Positions 1-5,681 of a DNA stretch of 8,499 bases are shown piece by piece. Positions within the stretch are counted from its first letter, which is position 1. Every line of letters begins with the position of its first letter. The DNA is from an uncultured Clostridia bacterium (lineage in GTDB: Bacteria; Bacillota; Clostridia; Oscillospirales; Acutalibacteraceae), in assembly GCA_946610835.1 (NCBI GenBank), contig CAMOCU010000030.1:1-8499 (forward strand), written 5' to 3'. A model generated the notes under the pieces. It was given only the letters and a program-made list of their open reading frames with translations. It was not told where the DNA came from and did no database searches. The position numbers were made by a program, and so were the translations under genes.

Positions 1-1
1 C

Positions 2-841
2 GATTCGATGCAGATCTATACCGATCTTTCTGTTTCCACAGCCAAACCGACGCTTTCGGAAATGCAGGGTGTGCCGCACCATCTGCTGGATTTTCAATCG
101 CCTCGGGAACCGTTCAGCGTGGCGGATTACTGTGCGCGCGCGCATGCGTGCGCCGCAGAGATTTTCCGGCGCGGAAAGCTGCCGATCCTTTGCGGCGGAA
201 CGGGTCTTTATCTGCAGTCTTTCCTCGAAAATCTTGATTTTGCAGGCGACGGCGCCGACCCGGCGCTGCGGCAGTCCTTGCAGGCGCTTGCCGCGCAGGA
301 AGGCGCCGAGGCCGTGTGGCGCAAACTTTGCGACGTTGATCCGCAGGGCGCGCAGACGCTGCATCCGAACAATCTCGGCCGCGTGATCCGCGCGTTGGAG
401 ATTTACGCAGCAAGCGGCCGGACGATGGCCGAACAGCGCGCGCTCTCGCGCCGGAATTCGTCGCCGTACCGCAGCTGCGTTCTGTGCCTCGATTTTCGGG
501 ACAGGCAGGTATTGTACGACCGGATCAATCGCCGCGTCGATCAAATGCTTTTGCGCGGGCTGGAAGCGGAAGCGAAAGCTTTCTTTCAGAAGTTCGGTAC
601 CGAATCATCTACAGCCAAACAGGCCATCGGTGTCAAGGAATTTCTGCCGTATTTCCGCGGCGAATGCACCCGTGAGGAAGCGGTAGAGCGGATTAAACAG
701 GAAACGCGGCGCTACGCCAAGCGTCAGCTGACCTGGCTGCGCCGGATGGAAGGGACGCACATGCTTTATGCGGATGTGTCGCCCGATCTGTTCCGCGATG
801 CGGTGTCCGCGGCGCGGCAGAGCGGCATTTTTACGGAATAA
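2..841 (+). CDS. miaA: tRNA dimethylallyltransferase (MiaA), 5' truncated by window edge
   Basis: MiaA transfers a dimethylallyl group from DMAPP to N6 of A37 in tRNAs reading UNN codons; it is a cytoplasmic tRNA-modifying enzyme. The open frame enters at the window edge in frame with DSMQIY, the conserved substrate-binding segment that follows the P-loop, so the N-terminal GxTxxGK nucleotide-binding loop (roughly 30 residues) lies outside the window. The ATG at position 8 is internal, not the start. Within the 279 visible residues I see TAKPT (13-17), GVPHHLLDF (23-31), CGGTGLYLQSFLENLDF (64-80), HPNNLGRVIRALEIY, QAIGVKEF and the C-terminal RYAKRQLTWLRR, all family hallmarks in the right order. 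Visible plus missing length fits the usual 300-320 residues. The frame ends in TAA, 52 bases before the next gene. Identification is secure; completeness cannot be judged from this window. Confidence 0.96.
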   Translation, partial: DSMQIYTDLSVSTAKPTLSEMQGVPHHLLDFQSPREPFSVADYCARAHACAAEIFRRGKLPILCGGTGLYLQSFLENLDFAGDGADPALRQSLQALAAQEGAEAVWRKLCDVDPQGAQTLHPNNLGRVIRALEIYAASGRTMAEQRALSRRNSSPYRSCVLCLDFRDRQVLYDRINRRVDQMLLRGLEAEAKAFFQKFGTESSTAKQAIGVKEFLPYFRGECTREEAVERIKQETRRYAKRQLTWLRRMEGTHMLYADVSPDLFRDAVSAARQSGIFTE

Positions 842-893
842 TTTATTTTTTTTGCGGCAGCTTTTGCGGCTGTTCGGGCAGGGAGGTGTGCTT

Positions 894-2165
894 GTGGCAG
901 CGAAACACAGGAAAAAACGACGGACGAGCCGTTTCGGCACCGAGCATCGGGTTCGCCGCGCGCTGATTGTTCTGCTTGTGCTTTTGCTTGCGGGCTTCGG
1001 CATTTATGAGGCGTATTCGCTCAACCAGAACCCGATCCGCACCTTTACCGCGGTTCAGGAGACGATGCGCGACACGGTGCGCGCGACAGCGTTTATTCTG
1101 CGCGACGAGCAGAGCATTCAGGCGGATCTGTCCGGGTACACGGTTTTGTTTGTGCAGGACGGCGAGCGGGTCGAAGCGGACGCTACGATCGCCGCGCGTT
1201 TTCCCGACGCAGGGTCTGCGCAGCGGTATGCTCAGTCGATCGACCTGCGCAGGGATTACGAGCGTTACGTCGCGCTTTCCGCCGGGCGGGAATATTCATC
1301 GATGAAGGTGACGTCGCTGATGCGCAATGCCGCGGACAGTATGTGCGCGTTTTTGCAGGCGACGGATTACGGTGCGATTGATTCCGCGCGCCGCAGCGAA
1401 ACGGCTTATCTTGACCGCGAGACCGCGCTCGAAATCGCGATCGGCGGCAGCATCGACCTGTCCGGAAAAATTGCCGAGCTTTCGCAAAAAATTCAGGCGC
1501 AGGACGCCATGGAGGGCGATTATGAAACGATTTCCACAGGCGTGGAAAACGGCGGCTATTTCTTTTCCGAAACAGACGGCTGCGAGGATGTGCTGAGTTA
1601 TGACGACGTCGGTTCGCTCACGGTCGAACAGCTGCAGACCGCGCTCAAGGAAAAAACGACGCACGCCGACGGCGGCAAGGTGGTCAAAAGCCATGTGTGG
1701 TACATTGCCGCGCTGGTGGACGCCAAGACCGCCGAGACGCTGTCCGATCAAAAGGGCAGCGTGGGGATCTGCTTCCCGCAGACCGGCGTGCAGGATGTTA
1801 CCGCACAGATTGAATATATCAATGCCGGCGCAGACGGCCGCAGCGTGGTGGTGTTCCGCTGCATCGAAGTGAGCGAACAGCTGCTGCGCCTGCGCAAAGA
1901 AGAGATCGACATCGTGCTCGGCGAACAGACGGGATTCAAGGTGCCCAATACCGCCATCCGCGTGCTGGATATCGACGGCGAACAGGTGCGCGGCGTGTAT
2001 GTTCTGCGCGGCAACATCGTTTCGTTCCGCCGGCTTAATCCTGTGCTTACGGGGGAGGATTATGTGCTGTCCGCCCCTTCGATGACAGGGAATTATCTGC
2101 GTCTGTATGACGAAATCATTTCGGGAGGCAAAAATCTGCATGATGGAGCAGTCGTATATCAATGA
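894..2165 (+). CDS. HlyD/membrane-fusion-like single-pass membrane protein
   Basis: A 423-residue protein with a basic cytoplasmic N-terminus (KHRKKRR), one membrane segment at about residues 23-37 (ALIVLLVLLLAGFGI) and a large extracytoplasmic part. GYTVLFVQDGERVEADATIA (81-100) resembles the biotinyl-lipoyl-like half-motif of HlyD/membrane fusion proteins. The C-terminal part (VPNTAIRVLDIDGEQVRGVYVLRGNIVSFRRLNPV, in pieces) resembles the beta-barrel region of the same family. I recall such proteins being annotated as 'HlyD family adaptor' beside yggS/sepF in clostridia, but no ABC transporter or outer-membrane partner is next door, so an efflux role is not supported. The start chosen is GTG 894, with GGGAGG at 881-886 seven bases upstream. 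An upstream ATG at 768 stays open but lies inside miaA and lacks a ribosome site. The 3' end overlaps yggS by 26 bases, implying coupled translation. Function unknown; the family call is moderately sure. Confidence 0.75.
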   Translation: MAAKHRKKRRTSRFGTEHRVRRALIVLLVLLLAGFGIYEAYSLNQNPIRTFTAVQETMRDTVRATAFILRDEQSIQADLSGYTVLFVQDGERVEADATIAARFPDAGSAQRYAQSIDLRRDYERYVALSAGREYSSMKVTSLMRNAADSMCAFLQATDYGAIDSARRSETAYLDRETALEIAIGGSIDLSGKIAELSQKIQAQDAMEGDYETISTGVENGGYFFSETDGCEDVLSYDDVGSLTVEQLQTALKEKTTHADGGKVVKSHVWYIAALVDAKTAETLSDQKGSVGICFPQTGVQDVTAQIEYINAGADGRSVVVFRCIEVSEQLLRLRKEEIDIVLGEQTGFKVPNTAIRVLDIDGEQVRGVYVLRGNIVSFRRLNPVLTGEDYVLSAPSMTGNYLRLYDEIISGGKNLHDGAVVYQ

Positions 2166-2865
2166 GGGCAAAAAACGCGTAGAGGAATGCTGGAAAGCTG
2201 TTCGCTGCGCGGTGGAGGAGGCCGCTGTGCAGGCGGGGCGCGACCCGGCCGACGTGCAGCTTATGGCCGTGACCAAGACGGTCGAGCCGGTGTACATCAA
2301 CCACGCCATCTCTTTGGGCGCGCATCTGATCGGAGAGAATAAGGTGCAGGAATTCCTCGGCAAAAAGCCGGAGCTGCGCGGCGAATACAGTGCGCATCTG
2401 ATCGGTCATCTGCAAACCAACAAGGTTCGCCAGATCGTCGGGCAGGTCGATGTGATCCAGTCGGTCGATTCCGTCAAGCTTGCGCGGGAGATCGGCAAGT
2501 ATTCCGAAAAGCTCGGCATTGTCAGCCGCGTTTTGCTCGAGGTCAACATCGGCGCTGATCCCGGTAAATTCGGCATTGCACCCGACGCGCTGGCGGAAAC
2601 AGCCGCCGAAATCGGGGAAATTCCCGGCGTTCAGGTGCAGGGATTGATGACGGTTCCGCCTTTTGATGCGGATTTGACAAAAACATCGGGATTTTTTTCA
2701 AATATGCATCAACTGTTTATTGACATTGGCCAAAAAAAATTACATAATGTAAGTATGCATATTCTATCTATGGGCATGTCCGGGGATTATCCTGCGGCGA
2801 TCCGGGAGGGCGCAACGCTTGTCCGGGTTGGTACGGCGATCTTCGGCGCGCGCAATTACAGATAA
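2140..2865 (+). CDS. yggS: YggS/PROSC-type pyridoxal phosphate homeostasis protein
   Basis: This cytoplasmic alanine-racemase-like TIM-barrel protein binds PLP and keeps free PLP and amino-acid pools balanced; no catalytic activity is established for the family. In the 241 residues I see the PLP lysine in LMAVTKT (K46), GAHLIGENKVQEF (60-72), AHLIGHLQTNKVRQIV (85-100), the VDVIQSVDS strand, LLEVNIGADPGKFG, GLMTVPP and the C-terminal phosphate-binding region LSMGMSGDYPAAI (209-221) followed by VRVGTAIFGAR. Length fits the usual 220-240 residues. Start ATG 2140 has GGGAGG at 2123-2128, 11 bases away; ATG 2143 is an alternative. An earlier in-frame ATG at 2107 lies upstream of that site and is unlikely. 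It sits between the HlyD-like gene and sepF, the same order as ylmE-ylmF in Bacillus. The codons around residues 179-212 are clearly more AT-rich than the rest, because a promoter appears to be embedded there. Confidence 0.95.
   Translation: MMEQSYINEGKKRVEECWKAVRCAVEEAAVQAGRDPADVQLMAVTKTVEPVYINHAISLGAHLIGENKVQEFLGKKPELRGEYSAHLIGHLQTNKVRQIVGQVDVIQSVDSVKLAREIGKYSEKLGIVSRVLLEVNIGADPGKFGIAPDALAETAAEIGEIPGVQVQGLMTVPPFDADLTKTSGFFSNMHQLFIDIGQKKLHNVSMHILSMGMSGDYPAAIREGATLVRVGTAIFGARNYR
2720..2748 (+). promoter_or_regulatory. Candidate sigma-A promoter inside yggS, driving sepF
   Basis: A perfect -35 box TTGACA (2720-2725) is followed after exactly 17 bases by CATAAT (2743-2748), five of six matches to TATAAT. 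An A8 run lies in the spacer at 2732-2739. Transcription would begin near 2755 and give a leader of about 165 bases before the sepF ATG at 2922. The patch at about 2670-2770 is much richer in A and T than the surrounding GC-rich coding sequence. This would let sepF and the genes after it be transcribed independently of miaA and yggS. It is a sequence match only. Confidence 0.55.
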
Positions 2866-2921
2866 TTTTGCTGTTCTGTTTTATGTGTAAACTTTAAAAT
2901 ATTTTTCGGGAGGACTACACT

Positions 2922-3440
2922 ATGGGACTTATGGACAAGATCAAGGATCTGGCAAAGATCACCGACGAGGGATACTTCGACGGCGGCGACGATCAGGACT
3001 ATGCGGACGATTACACGGATGAAGGCTATGAGGAGAACGATGCCGACATCTATTCCGCTCCGGTTCGCGAAAACGCCCCGCGCGAGGAATCCTACAGCCG
3101 CAGACACGTCAACTATCAGGCGGCCGACCGCGACAGAAACCGTGTGGTGGATATCCACTCCGGCGCGCGTTCGCAGGTTGTGTTCAAAAAGCTGGACAAG
3201 TTTGACGACGTGGGTGCTGTCGCCGATGTGCTCAACGAGAAAAAGATTGTGATCCTCAATCTGGAAACCTGCCCCAACGACGTTTCCAGACGCGTGCTCG
3301 ATTTTCTGTACGGCGTGGCGTATGCCAACTCCGGCGAAATCAAGCGCGTGGGCGGCAGAGCGTATATCATTACGCCCTATAACGTGCCCGTTTCCGGCGA
3401 ACTGCTGGACGAGATCGAAAGCACTGCCGGCACCGTTTAA
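2922..3440 (+). CDS. sepF: Cell division protein SepF
   Basis: SepF anchors FtsZ to the membrane and helps shape the division septum in Gram-positive bacteria and other FtsA-poor lineages. The 172-residue product has the typical three parts. An N-terminal membrane-binding amphipathic helix (MGLMDKIKDLAKI) comes first. A variable acidic linker (about 15-75) is rich in Asp, Glu and Tyr. The SepF core (about 84-160) reads VVFKKLDKFDDVGAVADVLNEKK, then VILNLE, RRVLDFLYGVAYANSGEIKRVG and YIITPYNVPVSG. Start ATG 2922 has GGGAGG at 2908-2913, eight bases upstream, and the Met-Gly-Leu start fits the family. The gene lies 56 bases after yggS, and a candidate promoter inside yggS may serve it. A 197-base gap separates it from divIVA; the ylmG and ylmH genes that often sit here are absent. 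Confidence 0.95.
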   Translation: MGLMDKIKDLAKITDEGYFDGGDDQDYADDYTDEGYEENDADIYSAPVRENAPREESYSRRHVNYQAADRDRNRVVDIHSGARSQVVFKKLDKFDDVGAVADVLNEKKIVILNLETCPNDVSRRVLDFLYGVAYANSGEIKRVGGRAYIITPYNVPVSGELLDEIESTAGTV

Positions 3441-3503
3441 TGCCGCATAGATTTCAGCGCAAACTTCAGCTTGAATGGAATTCGCCGAACTGTGCAGAAA
3501 TCT

Positions 3504-3519
3504 CCGGACAGATGTCCGG
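3504..3519. repeat. Short inverted repeat, 7-base arms
   Basis: CCGGACA and TGTCCGG face each other across two bases (GA). As RNA it would fold as a six-pair stem with a four-base loop. The T6 run that follows begins 11 bases after the stem, too far for a classic intrinsic terminator. It could be an operator-like dyad, part of a larger leader structure, or chance. Confidence 0.4.
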
Positions 3520-3556
3520 GCGTTCACGTTTTTTGCGCATACCGGCGATGGTTCTT

Positions 3557-3599
3557 GCAACGCAATCCGCACATCGGGTCGTGCGGCGTTGCTTTATTT
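3557..3599 (+). terminator. Hairpin with T-rich tail between sepF and divIVA (terminator or attenuator)
   Basis: The left arm is GCAACGC (3557-3563), a four-base bulge AATC, and CGCAC (3568-3572). An eight-base loop follows (3573-3580). The right arm GTGCG plus GCGTTGC (3581-3592) pairs all twelve bases without mismatch, and TTTATTT (3593-3599) follows at once. The shape fits an intrinsic terminator, though the bulge weakens it. Because no clear promoter lies between it and divIVA, partial read-through (lowering divIVA relative to sepF) is more plausible than full termination. A role in RNA processing or stability is also possible. Confidence 0.5.
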
Positions 3600-3637
3600 C
3601 CCGTTTCAGGATCGGGTAAGTGGAAGGAGAGAGTACC

Positions 3638-5143
3638 ATGCTTGCACCCGGACAAATCAAAGGGTATCAGTTTCAGTCCGCCGGACAGGACGTCTACAGA
3701 GCGGACGAGGTGGACAATTTTATCGAAGCGGTCAGTTCCGCATATGAAAAGATTTACAACGAAAACGGCGATCTGATCAAGCGCATCAATCTGCTGGCCG
3801 ACAAAGTCAAGGCATATCAGGAGCAAGAGGAGCTGATCAAAAAGACGCTGCTTATTGCGCAAAAGCAGGCCGACGAGCTTGAAAAAAGCTCCAAAGAGCG
3901 CAGCGAAGAGCTGATCTCCGGCGCGGAGAAACAGTACAACGAAAAGAGCGCTGCCGCTGAAAAGCGGGCAAAGGATCTGCTCGCTGCCGCCGAGGAGCGC
4001 GCACGCAAGATCCTGTCCGAAGCCAACCAGCACTCCGCGGATACGCTGCACGGCGCAAGCGCCACGGCGGAAAAAACCGTCAGCACCGCAAGGGGCAAAG
4101 CGGCGATGATCCTGGCCGAGGCCAAGAATAAGGCGGAAAAAATGCTCAGCGATGCGCAGAATCGTTCCAACGAAATTCTCGGTTCGCTCAAGGGCGAGGT
4201 CGAAAACGAAAAAAAGGCGCTGGACACTGTCCGTGCCCAAAGCCGCGAATTCAAAAAGAGGATCACAGAGTCCTATTACGAGCAGATCGGCATGGCGACG
4301 CAGCTGCTCAGTTTCGTCGACGGCGAGGATGCTGTGGTGCAGAACGCGATTCAGGCAGCCCAGAACGTGCCTGCGGTTGAAAAGCCCGAAAGCGTAACGA
4401 TTCCGCAGTACGACGTCGAACCGCAGGTCGAACTGCCGGATACGGATACATATCTGCAGGACGACGACGATCTGTTCACCTCTGTGCTCGAAGAGCTGGT
4501 GAGCGAGGATGAACCGGCCGCACAGAGCGAGCCGCAGATCGAGGATATTTCTTCTTTCTCCACGCCCGAAGCCGAGGAAGCGTCCGAGAAACCGGAGCAG
4601 GGATTCTCGTTTGTCAACGGATTCGGCGAATTCGGCGAGAGCATCTCCACGCCGGATGCGGATACCGAAATCGAGGAAGTGCCCGTTGCCGAAATCAACG
4701 ATATTTTCAGCAGCGCGCTGTCCCAGTCCCCCGAAGAGCCGCAGCCTGCTGCCGCACCTGTTGAGGAGGAAAACGCGGCGCCCTTGCGCGATCTGAAGGA
4801 AAAGTACGCCTCCACACCTGTGCAGCCGCCGCAGCCGCAGCAGAGCGAGTTCGGCGGATTTTCCGCGCGAATGAATGATATGCTGCCGGACGAGCAGCCC
4901 GAACCGCCTACGCGTGCCGTTCCGCTCCGCCAGCTCGAGGAAGAACCCGAGCCGCGGGACGAAGAGAAGCCCGAGAAGCCGGCCAAGCCGGAAAAGAAGC
5001 GTCACAGACTGTCCCTGTTCAGCCGTTACGAGGATGACGAGGACGAGGACGAGGACGACGACGATTACGACGAGGATGACGAAGACGACGATGAGGACGA
5101 CGAAGAGGACGGCGGCTTCCGCGGCTTCTTCCGCAAGTCCTGA
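3638..5143 (+). CDS. divIVA: DivIVA family cell-division/polarity protein with long acidic C-terminal tail
   Basis: DivIVA proteins gather at curved membrane (poles, septa) and recruit division, chromosome or wall-growth partners. In 501 residues I see the N-terminal DivIVA domain (GYQFQSAGQDVYRADEVDNF in pieces, about 8-60), then a long Ala/Glu/Lys coiled coil (about 60-215) ending near YYEQIGMATQLLSF. A roughly 270-residue acidic, Pro/Ser-rich, probably disordered tail follows. Near its end come a basic stretch (KKRHRLSLFSRY, 453-464), a 27-residue run that is all Asp/Glu except one Tyr (465-491), and a basic-aromatic terminus (GGFRGFFRKS). Bacillus DivIVA is only about 164 residues, so this is a long variant. 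Start ATG 3638 has AAGGAGA seven bases upstream; an in-frame ATG at 3620 precedes that site and is rejected. The neighbours sepF (upstream) and lspA (downstream) match the classic divIVA setting. Confidence 0.93.
   Translation: MLAPGQIKGYQFQSAGQDVYRADEVDNFIEAVSSAYEKIYNENGDLIKRINLLADKVKAYQEQEELIKKTLLIAQKQADELEKSSKERSEELISGAEKQYNEKSAAAEKRAKDLLAAAEERARKILSEANQHSADTLHGASATAEKTVSTARGKAAMILAEAKNKAEKMLSDAQNRSNEILGSLKGEVENEKKALDTVRAQSREFKKRITESYYEQIGMATQLLSFVDGEDAVVQNAIQAAQNVPAVEKPESVTIPQYDVEPQVELPDTDTYLQDDDDLFTSVLEELVSEDEPAAQSEPQIEDISSFSTPEAEEASEKPEQGFSFVNGFGEFGESISTPDADTEIEEVPVAEINDIFSSALSQSPEEPQPAAAPVEEENAAPLRDLKEKYASTPVQPPQPQQSEFGGFSARMNDMLPDEQPEPPTRAVPLRQLEEEPEPRDEEKPEKPAKPEKKRHRLSLFSRYEDDEDEDEDDDDYDEDDEDDDEDDEEDGGFRGFFRKS
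5030..5110 (+). repeat. GAN-codon low-complexity tract in divIVA
   Basis: Twenty-six of 27 consecutive codons are GAC, GAT, GAG or GAA, the exception being TAC (Tyr 477). GAC and GAG dominate, giving a near-triplet repeat at DNA level that could expand or contract by slippage in units of one residue without breaking the frame. It encodes the polyacidic run of DivIVA. Confidence 0.9.
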
Positions 5144-5166
5144 ATCTGAAAGGCCGTAAGGCGCGT

Positions 5167-5181
5167 CTTTTGCGTCAAAAG
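5167..5181 (+). promoter_or_regulatory. Inverted repeat overlapping the lspA ribosome binding site
   Basis: CTTTTG and CAAAAG face each other across CGT just before lspA. The right arm contains the first part of the ribosome binding site AAAAGGAG (5177-5184). A hairpin here could partly cover the site, but it is short and mostly A-U, so an effect is uncertain. Confidence 0.25.
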
Positions 5182-5189
5182 GAGTTCAC

Positions 5190-5681
5190 ATGCGCAAAAT
5201 CTGGATCCCGGTGAGTATTGCCGCGCTTGCTGCGGCGGATCAACTGCTCAAACGGTGGGCGCAGTCCGCGCTCTCCGGCGGCCGCGTGCATACGTTCGGC
5301 GGTCTGTTTGCCCTGCGCTATGTGCGCAATACCGGCGCCGCGTTCAGCCTTCTGAGCGCGCACACGGGGCTTTTGAGCGCGTTTTCCGCTGCGATGATTC
5401 TCGCGTGTCTGGCGTTTTTGCTGTTTGGCAAGGCGCGCGGCAGGCTTGCCGATATTGCGCTGACCATGGTTTGCGCAGGAGGAATCGGCAATCTGATTGA
5501 CCGTATCCGTCTGGGATATGTGACGGATTACATCGAGCCGCTGTTTGTGCAGTTTGCCGTGTTCAATTTTGCGGACATCCTGATTACTGTCGGCGCGATT
5601 TTGCTGGTCGTCTGGCTTGCGCTGGATGCACGCCGCGGCAAGCGCACGCCCGCAGCATCGGGGGAGGACGCGGCGCAGTGA
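5190..5681 (+). CDS. lspA: Lipoprotein signal peptidase (signal peptidase II)
   Basis: LspA is an integral membrane aspartyl protease that cleaves the signal peptide of prolipoproteins after their lipobox Cys has been diacylglyceryl-modified. The 163-residue product has four hydrophobic segments (about 4-20, 59-80, 86-104 and 126-146). Family motifs are present: DQLLK in the first segment (D17), YVRNTGAAFSL (44-54), GGIGNLIDRI (97-106) carrying catalytic D104, and VFNFADILI (124-132) carrying catalytic D129. The tail after residue 147 is short, basic and hydrophilic. Start ATG 5190 has AAAAGGAG at 5177-5184, five bases upstream. It follows divIVA by 46 bases, and its TGA overlaps the rluD start as GTGA, as expected for translationally coupled genes. 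Length is normal for the family and all key residues are present. Confidence 0.97.
   Translation: MRKIWIPVSIAALAAADQLLKRWAQSALSGGRVHTFGGLFALRYVRNTGAAFSLLSAHTGLLSAFSAAMILACLAFLLFGKARGRLADIALTMVCAGGIGNLIDRIRLGYVTDYIEPLFVQFAVFNFADILITVGAILLVVWLALDARRGKRTPAASGEDAAQ

Larger units (their letters stand above)
3441..3637 (+). other. Non-coding gap between sepF and divIVA
   Basis: This is by far the longest gap in the window. It contains a 7-base-arm dyad (3504-3519) and a strong hairpin with a T-rich tail (3557-3599), both listed separately, and then the divIVA ribosome binding site AAGGAGA (3624-3630). Open frames crossing it, such as one beginning at 3475, run into divIVA in the wrong frame, lack a ribosome site and give no recognisable protein. 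No confident promoter is visible after the hairpin. Confidence 0.7.

Noticed and set aside
1296..2363. 355-codon minus-strand frame opposite the HlyD-like gene and yggS
   Set aside because: It is His/Ala-rich, has no recognisable motif, and both opposing genes are convincing.
2674..2705. A second TTGACA (2674-2679) as another promoter in yggS
   Set aside because: No acceptable -10 box at 16-18 bases; the nearest AT-rich hexamer is about 20 bases away.
2868..2900. TTGCTG and TAAAAT before sepF as a promoter
   Set aside because: The spacing is 21 bases and the -35 match is poor; the site at 2720-2748 is far better.
3475..3747. 90-codon plus-strand frame crossing the sepF-divIVA gap, considered as a relic of ylmG
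   Set aside because: It has no hydrophobic segments as YlmG would have, no ribosome site, and runs into divIVA out of frame.
3524..5005. 493-codon open frame on the minus strand opposite divIVA
   Set aside because: The Leu/Phe/Arg-rich translation is the mirror of the Glu/Lys-rich coiled coil and tail; no ribosome site or domain is visible.
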